Shown here: piece by piece, positions 33,023 to 40,006 of the stretch
How positions within the stretch are numbered: the stretch's first letter is position 1
Layout: the number at the start of each line of letters is the position of its first letter
NCBI GenBank assembly: GCA_964432565.1
Contig: CAYSOA010000009.1
Location: 1 to 64,000, forward strand
Reading direction: 5' to 3'
Length of the DNA stretch: 64,000 bases
Source: CAIOHW01 sp964432565
Lineage (GTDB): Bacteria > Bdellovibrionota > UBA1018
Translations under genes and position numbers: made by a program
The notes under the pieces: generated by a model
What the model saw: only the letters and a program-made list of their open reading frames with translations
What the model was told of the DNA's origin: nothing
Databases searched by the model: none

Positions 33023-34021
33023 TCAGTCGATGCCGTTGTCTTCGTCGTAAATGATCCGAACCTCTTCGTCATCCCCAGGCGCGAAGCTCAGATCATGAAA
33101 GACGAGGGCATTCAGGCCCTGATCGTAATACCAGTACCCTCCCGAGCCAGGCAGGCCTGCCGGAATCTCGCGGCCCTGATAGACGACCTGGAGTGTGCTG
33201 ACCCGCGGACGAGTATCCAAAAAGAGCCGCGGTGCCGTAATTCGGCTGACCAGATCCTGACCCAGGTCGGCAAGGTTGGCTCCAAAATTCGAGCTGCAAA
33301 GTGGATAGGCCTTGCCCTGCGTCGCCTGAATGAATTCGCCATAGCGTGAACCTGAAAAGGCCCAGTCCTCTTCTCCGGGATTGCGGGCGCAGCCCAGATC
33401 ACGGGTCCAAAAGATTCCGTACGAGACGGTCTCCCGGGTCGACTTGAATCGCGATAGCTCCGAGAGCACATCTGGAACGGTCGAGATTCCCTGCTCCTTG
33501 GCATCCGTCACGAAGATCACGGCCAGCGTCGAGCGCTGGCGCACGAAATCGGGATAAGTCCTCAGGGCCGTCAGCAGAGGATCAAAACCTTCTTCCTGGT
33601 ACGTGCCGTCCGTTCCCAGCCGAGAAACGGCTCCTTGAAAGAGGCTCACATTGCCGGGCGTGCGGCTGGTCAGCTCCTGTCCCGGAAAAAACCCCACAAA
33701 CGGACCGTCCGACTTGTCGGTCGAAATCAAGCCCATCTTCCAGTCCAGAGGGTTGCCGCTCTGCACGAACTGGCTCAGAAACAGCGCCGTGTTGGCGATG
33801 ACGTTCTGCTGATGGGTGTACATGCTGCCGCTATTGTCGATGACCCAGACGATATCGACGACCGAGTTTCCTTCGAGCTTCTTGAGCTGGTGCACGACAT
33901 CCGAATGCTTCGAAGCGACGGGCTTCTGGTAGTACAGGTAGCCCTGCTCATTGCAACCCATCAGCATCATCGACAGACAGGCCGCCGAAAGAATGGAAAC
34001 TCGACTCGATCCACGCTTCAT
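33023..34021 (-). CDS. Von Willebrand factor A lipoprotein, CglB-like adhesin candidate
   Basis: 332 residues. The signal peptide ends in the lipobox LMGC (Cys23), so it is a lipoprotein. The VWA domain starts at about residue 54: the MIDAS motif DNSGS is intact (D62, S64, S66), and VTDAKEQ supplies the distal aspartate. This is the integrin alpha-I-like fold able to bind ligands through a metal ion. In Myxococcus the VWA lipoprotein CglB is the surface adhesin of the gliding machine; here a VWA lipoprotein gene sits inside an Agl/Glt-like operon, overlapping its upstream neighbour by ATGA. The CglB parallel is inferred from domain type and context, not alignment. Confidence 0.8.
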   Translation of the reverse strand: MKRGSSRVSILSAACLSMMLMGCNEQGYLYYQKPVASKHSDVVHQLKKLEGNSVVDIVWVIDNSGSMYTHQQNVIANTALFLSQFVQSGNPLDWKMGLISTDKSDGPFVGFFPGQELTSRTPGNVSLFQGAVSRLGTDGTYQEEGFDPLLTALRTYPDFVRQRSTLAVIFVTDAKEQGISTVPDVLSELSRFKSTRETVSYGIFWTRDLGCARNPGEEDWAFSGSRYGEFIQATQGKAYPLCSSNFGANLADLGQDLVSRITAPRLFLDTRPRVSTLQVVYQGREIPAGLPGSGGYWYYDQGLNALVFHDLSFAPGDDEEVRIIYDEDNGID

Positions 34022-35688
34022 TTCGTCAATCCTTTCAGGCAGCGCTGCTCGGCCACCGACTGGATCCTAAAGAACTCATCCGGCCAGAGCACGCCATCCA
34101 GCGGAAACACGAGCTGACCGTCCTGAGGACGGGGCGCCGCCTGTGAAAGGGAGATCGCATCCGACTCGGCCGCAGGTGACATCTGAGTGGCCGCCAAGGT
34201 CCGAACCTGGTGCAGAAGCTCGATCTTCACGAAGCGCAGCTTTCGAATCGCTTCGAGCAGGAGCGCCTGCTGGTTCTTCCACTGGCGACGATATTCCGCG
34301 CGGATCGTTTTACGACTCGCTTCGACACGCGCCTTCAACTGGTCTGCGGCAACCTTCCAATGGGCCTGCTGTCCCACCACCGAGGGAAGCCCGCTCTGAA
34401 GGCTGCGCCGATGCAGCTCTTCCAGCCGCTGCGACTCAGAAGCGAGAACCTCGGCTCGCTTCTCTGCACGCATCGTAAAGGCGTCCTTCGTGGCAGGAGC
34501 GGGAGTCTCGGTAGCAGAAAGAGCGGACTCGATGCGACGAGCCCAGGCTCCATAATGCGACTGGAAGTCGGCAAAGTCTCTCTCGACCGCGCCAAACGAA
34601 CAGAGCTTGAGGTTCGAGATGGCACGAACCACGGGAAGCTCCGGCTGAAAGGCGTCTTTCGTGGCTGGCGTACTGAGGGATGCAATTTCGCCGCGCAGGT
34701 TCGTGATGTCCCCACGCCTGAGCAGCACCCAAGCCAGCTCTTCACGCGCCGTCAGAAACTCGGGAGCGCTATTGGGAATCTTGCGAAGGTAAGTCTCCGC
34801 CTCCTCCCAGAGTCCGGCCTGAAACAAAAACCGAGCAATCTGAAGCAGATGCGAGGAAACCTTCAAGAGATTTCTCTCCGACTCCAGCGCCGATTCGGCA
34901 TGGGTCTTGAGCACAGTCGCCGCAGTCGCGAGGTCTCCGCGACGGGCGGCGGCAAGAGCCACCGTTCGGGCGAGCGGCAACTGATAGGCGTGTCCGGCAG
35001 GAAGCAGGTCGAGAAGCTCCCGGCCCTGTTCCCCCTTGCGCAGTGAAGCTGCAGTCTGAAGCGTGGCAAGCGAGGGCAACGCCTTGGGATCGAGCTTCAT
35101 CAGAGCTGCGGATACTTCTGCAGGTGCCGAAAAGCCGCGATCAAAAAGCACCTGATCCAGCGGCCTTCCCAGAAAAACACTCCACGAGGACTCGAACGCC
35201 GACACCAGCGCCGAAGGCTGGCCCGGCTGGGTCCACGCTCCCGCAGACTGCGAAAGAAGCACCATCCATTCCTCGACGCCGGCCTGGACGAGACCCAGCT
35301 CCAGCAATCCTCGAAGATGCGCCAGCCGTGCAGGCAGCAGGAATGCCGAGGGAAGCTGCTTTTCGATTCCACTCCAAAGATGGGCGGCAGCCTCGAAGTC
35401 GCGCTTGAGCTGCAGGGTCACCCAGTGATTGATCTCGGGAGCAAGATCGCGCCGAATCGCCTGCCAGCTCGAGTAAAGCTGGACCGAGAACGGGTCATTC
35501 AACTTGAAGTCGGAAAACCCAGTGGTCGGCATCGGCATCCCCTCTGCCGCAGGACCTTTTTGCGAGCCCTTCACCCCGCTCAAAAGCAGGTCGGCACCGC
35601 TCAGCCCCCCACCCTGCTGGGCCATCGCCCAGGACCCCGACAGGGCCAGCACCATTCCCGAGATCGTGACTGCGCGCGCCTGCTTCAT
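34018..35688 (-). CDS. Periplasmic TPR-type protein of the gliding-like operon
   Basis: 556 residues from ATG 35688, with a signal peptide (VTISGMVLALSGSWAMA). The body is a helical repeat protein: paired helices such as LARTVALAAARRGDLATAATVL and FLFQAGLWEEAETYLRKIP have TPR spacing. A coiled-coil-like basic region lies near residues 430-500. It overlaps both neighbours by ATGA. It occupies the place of GltC-type periplasmic TPR scaffolds. Two copies of the heptapeptide PATKDAF 57 residues apart come from a short nucleotide repeat. Confidence 0.7.
   Translation of the reverse strand: MKQARAVTISGMVLALSGSWAMAQQGGGLSGADLLLSGVKGSQKGPAAEGMPMPTTGFSDFKLNDPFSVQLYSSWQAIRRDLAPEINHWVTLQLKRDFEAAAHLWSGIEKQLPSAFLLPARLAHLRGLLELGLVQAGVEEWMVLLSQSAGAWTQPGQPSALVSAFESSWSVFLGRPLDQVLFDRGFSAPAEVSAALMKLDPKALPSLATLQTAASLRKGEQGRELLDLLPAGHAYQLPLARTVALAAARRGDLATAATVLKTHAESALESERNLLKVSSHLLQIARFLFQAGLWEEAETYLRKIPNSAPEFLTAREELAWVLLRRGDITNLRGEIASLSTPATKDAFQPELPVVRAISNLKLCSFGAVERDFADFQSHYGAWARRIESALSATETPAPATKDAFTMRAEKRAEVLASESQRLEELHRRSLQSGLPSVVGQQAHWKVAADQLKARVEASRKTIRAEYRRQWKNQQALLLEAIRKLRFVKIELLHQVRTLAATQMSPAAESDAISLSQAAPRPQDGQLVFPLDGVLWPDEFFRIQSVAEQRCLKGLTK
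34477..34668. repeat. Pair of 21-bp intragenic repeats, 171 bp apart
   Basis: 34477-34497 and 34648-34668 match at 19 of 21 bases (AAAGGCGTC-TTCGTGGC core on the plus strand) and both encode PATKDAF in the same frame. The coding strand contains a small palindrome (GAAAG-ACGC-CTTTC in one copy). Confidence 0.6.
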
Positions 35689-36419
35689 TGAACCGCTCCT
35701 CCCGGCATCCAGCCGATCTGAACGTGACCCAGCCAATGATGCGTCATGGCCGAAGACAGTTCGCGCTTCTCCCGGTAAATGTGATCCTTCATGCCAATAC
35801 GAATCACTCCGCCGCGTCCGATCCAAAATGCAAAACCCGCATCCACGGTGGCCATCGCAGCAGGCCCCCGATTCAAGCCTACCACCCCGGCTCCCAGCGA
35901 GACGTACTGATCGAGATAGAGCACGGTATCGCTCGAAAGACGAAACTTGCCGTAGAACGTATTGGCACCCACTTCGAGGTTGGCGCGATACTTTGCATAG
36001 GCGACGTCAGGGACGACCCCTTCGCGCTCCATCAGCAGCCGGGCGGTCTCGGTGAATTCGTTGAAGACCTGCCCTCCCGCCACTCCGACATGCCAGCGGT
36101 CGTTCAGATGGTAGCGCAGGCTGCCCCCGAGCTGCTGAGAAGACAGGGAGCTTGCGTTCGTAAAATCGCGAGCCACCCCGAGCGATACCTCAAAGCGACC
36201 CTTGAGGGGATTGTAGCGTGACTGCACGCTGTAGAGCTTTTCGGTCGAGACCGCCACCGGTGCGCGATTGGCCGGAAGCTCGAGCAACTTGAGTTGATCC
36301 TCGAGCGAGGGCGCCTGCTGCGGGGCGGGCCCCTCCTTCGCCGGAAGATCATTCGCCAGAAGGTCGCCCGAAACGCCGGACGCCGCCAACACCACCGCCA
36401 TCACTGCCCAACGCTTCAT
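35685..36419 (-). CDS. Outer-membrane beta-barrel protein (myxo-type, GltA/GltB position)
   Basis: 244 residues with a signal peptide (MKRWAVMAVVLAASGVSGDL). A helical N-terminal part with a leucine-rich segment (LEDQLKLLELP) precedes barrel strands such as FEVSLGVARDFTN, LGGSLRYHLNDRWHVGVAGG, LYLDQYVSLGAGVVGL and HVQIGWMPGGAVQ. This matches the outer-membrane barrel family common in myxobacteria next to gliding and TonB-like genes. It overlaps the upstream lipoprotein and downstream TPR genes by ATGA, indicating a stoichiometric complex. Confidence 0.75.
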   Translation of the reverse strand: MKRWAVMAVVLAASGVSGDLLANDLPAKEGPAPQQAPSLEDQLKLLELPANRAPVAVSTEKLYSVQSRYNPLKGRFEVSLGVARDFTNASSLSSQQLGGSLRYHLNDRWHVGVAGGQVFNEFTETARLLMEREGVVPDVAYAKYRANLEVGANTFYGKFRLSSDTVLYLDQYVSLGAGVVGLNRGPAAMATVDAGFAFWIGRGGVIRIGMKDHIYREKRELSSAMTHHWLGHVQIGWMPGGAVQ

Positions 36420-38443
36420 TCGAGCACCTCCCGCATCCAGGTCGACACCATCGACTGATCTTCGGGCGACTGGGCCACGAGGTCAGCCCACTCGACTCCC
36501 GAAACGATCCAACGCTTGCCCGTCAGGTCGCAACGGACCGCCGCGGGCAGTTCGTAAGGCGGAAGCGACGGCACCGGCGCATAATGGAAATTCAAAAGCG
36601 CGCGGCACGAGCTCGAGTTCGCTGCGAGAAGGACCGGGTTGACGCTTTCAGAAGTGAGTCCGCCCGAAACAACCAGGCTGGAGACCGGCGAACTGAGCCC
36701 ACTATTGTGACCCGGTCGAACCGGAAGACGAGCCAGCCCCGGAAAGTTCACGCCCAAGACCTCCTGAATTCGACCCTGGAGGTTCAGTCCGATCGCTCCC
36801 AGCCGAGTCCAAAGTTCTGAACCCATCCGGTCGACGAGAGGGGATTGGATCATCACGACCCGCACGCTGTCGATGGCGGGAATGGCCGCTTCGAGGGCTT
36901 GAGGATCAGAAAGAAGACTCGTTCCGAGGATCACAGCCCCACGGTGCGACAAGGTTCGTTCGTTCAACTCCTGCATCAGGGGATTCACCACCTGTGCACC
37001 GGGGACGAGAGCCAGGGTTCCACGGACTTCGGGATCCCGAAGCCCGTCGCCCAGAACCAGGACGCGACTCCAGCTTCTGGGCAGGGCCTCGAAGCTGAAA
37101 CTCTCGCTTCGGGTCAAGCCCTGTGGGATGCGCACCTTGACGTTGAACTGCCGAAATCCGGCAGAGCTCGGCGTGACGATCAGATCGCCCGAGCGGTACT
37201 CCACCTCGGACCGCAGGCTTTCGGGCTCGATGCTGACGGAGTAGCTCGAACTGCCTCCACTGTTGGGGTTTCGAATCGGCAGCCGAATGCGAAAGCGCTC
37301 TCCCTCGCGAAGGTACTGAATCTTGCCCAGCGTCCACTGACGCCGATCGATTTCGGGCTCGCTGAGCGGGCGTGCTTCGATCTTGACTTCGATCGATCGC
37401 GTCTCGCAGCGATTCTTCTGCCAGCTCGACCCATACACGCAGGCCCGAATCTGAAGCGAATGCGTGGTTCCGATTTGGTCTTCCGGAATCCCGTGCCAGC
37501 GAATCGAGGTGAGGGTCGTGAAGCCCTCGTCGTCGTGGTCGACATCGAGAGTTCCGAAGGCGGGCCGCACGACATTGACGAGCGGTGCCGTCTCGAGATT
37601 CGGATCCTGCGAAACGATCTGAAGTCGAATGTCATCGAGCTGCTGCACGGACGACGGAGCCGAGATCACCGGATTCTGGCGCGCATCGATCACCTTCCAA
37701 TGGATGGGAGTGACCGTCTGACGGCCGGAGGGATCGACCACGACGGCCTGGGCCTGCCAGTTCTTGTAAAATCTTCCTCCCAGGAACGAATCGTTTCGTC
37801 CGACCATGTTCAGCCCGGGTGTAAAGCCCACCTTGAAGCGGCTTGCCGAGCGGCTGTCGCCATCAACCTGCACGCCACTGGGAAGCCCGGTCATGAAGAA
37901 CTGAAAGGGGCCCTGGGGATAGTCTTCACTGAGGATCTCGACGTTGGCCCTGAAGGCCTCGCCTTCAGTCATCTCGAAGTCGGAGACATCCCACTGAAGT
38001 TCGACATCTCGAGGAGTGTTGCTGACCACGAGGGTCACGATCTTTTCGATCACCGACTGCGGCTCTTCGGAGCTCGACAGCAGCACACGGGCAACATAGC
38101 TTCGGCTGTCGGCGGTCGGATCGCGGGGGTCATTACCCGCCGCGAAGTCGGGCTCCCAGCTGATCACGCCCGTTTCAGAATCAAACGAAACACCGGCAGG
38201 CAGATCCGCCATTGCCAGAATCGGCGTCGCAGGCGCGGGCACATGAGCCATTACGCGGTATTCACCCAAGCGGCCTTCTTCGAATTCCAGCCGCTCAGGA
38301 ACATCAATGCCCCACGGCTTGGCTACCGGGCGCTCCACCGGCTTGTCCTGGCGGATGGTGCCCTCTGCGGGAAACGGATCCACCTGACATCCCGATAGAG
38401 CTGTTGCAATGACTGCACCTGCCAAAAAGGAACGTGTCTTCAT
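36416..38443 (-). CDS. Large lipoprotein with Ig-like domains in gliding-type operon
   Basis: 675 residues. The lipobox LSGC places the lipidated Cys at 19. Residues about 45-330 contain two or three cadherin/putative-Ig repeats; the sequence LPAGVSFDSETGVISWEP is the typical He_PIG signature. The C-terminal third (WSRVLVLGDGLRDPEVRGTL) has an alpha/beta character, perhaps a carbohydrate- or protein-binding domain. A ribosome-binding site AGGATGATCGG precedes the ATG, 4 bp after the GltG-like gene. Likely an outer-membrane lipoprotein exposed to periplasm or surface. Confidence 0.75.
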   Translation of the reverse strand: MKTRSFLAGAVIATALSGCQVDPFPAEGTIRQDKPVERPVAKPWGIDVPERLEFEEGRLGEYRVMAHVPAPATPILAMADLPAGVSFDSETGVISWEPDFAAGNDPRDPTADSRSYVARVLLSSSEEPQSVIEKIVTLVVSNTPRDVELQWDVSDFEMTEGEAFRANVEILSEDYPQGPFQFFMTGLPSGVQVDGDSRSASRFKVGFTPGLNMVGRNDSFLGGRFYKNWQAQAVVVDPSGRQTVTPIHWKVIDARQNPVISAPSSVQQLDDIRLQIVSQDPNLETAPLVNVVRPAFGTLDVDHDDEGFTTLTSIRWHGIPEDQIGTTHSLQIRACVYGSSWQKNRCETRSIEVKIEARPLSEPEIDRRQWTLGKIQYLREGERFRIRLPIRNPNSGGSSSYSVSIEPESLRSEVEYRSGDLIVTPSSAGFRQFNVKVRIPQGLTRSESFSFEALPRSWSRVLVLGDGLRDPEVRGTLALVPGAQVVNPLMQELNERTLSHRGAVILGTSLLSDPQALEAAIPAIDSVRVVMIQSPLVDRMGSELWTRLGAIGLNLQGRIQEVLGVNFPGLARLPVRPGHNSGLSSPVSSLVVSGGLTSESVNPVLLAANSSSCRALLNFHYAPVPSLPPYELPAAVRCDLTGKRWIVSGVEWADLVAQSPEDQSMVSTWMREVLE

Positions 38444-38447
38444 CCGA

Positions 38448-39704
38448 TCATCCTCCTGCCGGACGGAGCAGGAAGGGATAGTTGACCTTCACTGCCACAC
38501 CGCCCAGGGGTTTTGGAAACTTCCAGCCCATCATGCGCTTCGAAATGCAGCCCTCGACGCCGGCATGTCCCAGCGTCGAACGAGCCACCTTCGAGAAGTC
38601 GAGCATGCCCGACGGACCGACCTGAAAGCTCATCGTCACCGTTCCGTTGATGCCCGGTTTTTCGGCCAGTCCCTGCTCGTAGCAAGCCCGAACCTGGCTC
38701 AGGTACTTGGCGATCGTGGCCTGAATCACCGAGCGATCGAGACCGCCTTCGATCATCAGATCATTCGAAACGGCCATGGCCGAAAGCGCTCTTCCTTCAC
38801 CCGAACCGACCATCGAATTTCCGTAGCCGCCGTTGCCGCCACCAGCACCCTTCGTTCCGATGCCGCCGAGCCCGGCGACACCCGAGTTCCCGACCGTGGT
38901 GCGCTTCACACCCTGCCCAAGGCCGACGAGAAGCTCGCCTCCACTGCCCTGCTTTCCACCCTTGCCGGCACCCGCACTGGCGTCGAGCGCAGTCGTCGCT
39001 CCACCCAGCGCCTTGCTCATTTTCTGACTTCCGAGCATGCCCAGAAAGCCCAGGTTCTGATTGATCGCCCGTCGAGCCTGAGCGTCCACCTTCTGCTGCA
39101 CGGCTTTCGGAAGCACGTTTTCAGAGATGGGGTTGACCACCCGAACCGCCTGCTGCTTTTCGGGCAGGATCTTCACCGTAACCGGCTCGATGACCGGCAC
39201 TTCGGCCACCTGCTCGGGAGCACCCGAGAGAAACTGTCCGGCGGTAAAAAAGAGCAACGCCGCCACAACGGCTCCGACCAGCCCCTTTTCAAGGACTCGA
39301 TCATCTTTCTGCACTTCGGGAATCAGCACATTGCTGAATGCCGCCGAGCCATCGGCCTGGGTCACTTCGACCGTTCCGGCCGGGGTATGCACCTTCCAGA
39401 GCCCTTCGGACTTTGGAAAAATACGGCAACTATCGAGCGATGAAAGCGTGGTTCCGAGCGCGTCCCGCCTGAGTTCAAAACGACAGAGCCACTCGGCCGA
39501 TCCGGACGCGAGAGCGCGCCTGGCGCGAGCCCGTCCGCTTCGGGCCTGAAGCTTCAGGCGCTCTTCGGCACTCTCGGAGGTTGCCCAGCCAAGCAGTCGA
39601 TGGAGACCAAACTGTACGGAGCGCGACTCTTCCTTTGGCGCTCCCATGGATAGAATCTTGAGCAGGCCTCCCGATTCATTTCGCAGTACCAGTGCACCGG
39701 TCAT
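38448..39704 (-). CDS. GltG/AgmX-like transmembrane protein with Gly-rich linker and AgmX/PglI C-terminal domain
   Basis: 418 residues. Residues 1-135 are a cytoplasmic domain, perhaps FHA-like; 141-159 (GLVGAVVAALLFFTAGQFL) is a single membrane span; 160-230 is Pro/Val-rich like TonB periplasmic stalks; 235-310 is Gly/Ser-rich (GGGNGGYGNSMVGSGEG). The last ~100 residues (LDRSVIQATIAKYLSQVRAC, then GTVTMSFQVGPSGML and ISKRMMGWKFPKP) match the AgmX/PglI C-terminal domain. In the Myxococcus machinery GltG and GltJ of this design connect the motor to the periplasmic complex. It overlaps the small exported gene by ATGA. Confidence 0.88.
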   Translation of the reverse strand: MTGALVLRNESGGLLKILSMGAPKEESRSVQFGLHRLLGWATSESAEERLKLQARSGRARARRALASGSAEWLCRFELRRDALGTTLSSLDSCRIFPKSEGLWKVHTPAGTVEVTQADGSAAFSNVLIPEVQKDDRVLEKGLVGAVVAALLFFTAGQFLSGAPEQVAEVPVIEPVTVKILPEKQQAVRVVNPISENVLPKAVQQKVDAQARRAINQNLGFLGMLGSQKMSKALGGATTALDASAGAGKGGKQGSGGELLVGLGQGVKRTTVGNSGVAGLGGIGTKGAGGGNGGYGNSMVGSGEGRALSAMAVSNDLMIEGGLDRSVIQATIAKYLSQVRACYEQGLAEKPGINGTVTMSFQVGPSGMLDFSKVARSTLGHAGVEGCISKRMMGWKFPKPLGGVAVKVNYPFLLRPAGG

Positions 39705-40006
39705 TGCTGCACCTCCTCGCCGAGGTCCACGGCCGCATGATCGAGGAAGTTTTCACGAAGTCGCAGCAACCCATCCGAAAGCTCGGAGGGATCGCCCGTG
39801 ACGACGCTCATCTCGGCACGCTTCATCCGTCCCTGAATCAGCAGTTCGTCGAAGCGCAGCTCCTTGCCCGACTTGTACTTGACCTTGGCTGGTGCGGGCG
39901 CCGAGATCGGTGTCGAGACCGTGCCCTCGTTGGCGTGAAGCCGGTTCATCCCCGCCACGCTCACTCCCACCAGCATTGCCATGACCATCCATCCTGGACG
40001 TTTCAT
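39701..40006 (-). CDS. Small exported protein of the gliding-like operon
   Basis: 101 residues with a signal peptide (MVMAMLVGVSVAGMNRLHA). The core KSGKELRFDELLIQGRMKRAEM followed by a helical tail is the kind of short exported protein that accompanies GltG-like proteins in such clusters (GltF position); I infer this from location rather than a firm family match. It overlaps both neighbours by four bases. Confidence 0.65.
   Translation of the reverse strand: MKRPGWMVMAMLVGVSVAGMNRLHANEGTVSTPISAPAPAKVKYKSGKELRFDELLIQGRMKRAEMSVVTGDPSELSDGLLRLRENFLDHAAVDLGEEVQQ

Noticed and set aside
36845..38398. A 517-codon plus-strand open frame opposite the Ig-type lipoprotein
   Set aside because: The minus-strand product has a lipobox and Ig-type repeats and is fixed in an overlapping operon; the plus-strand frame has no protein-like features.
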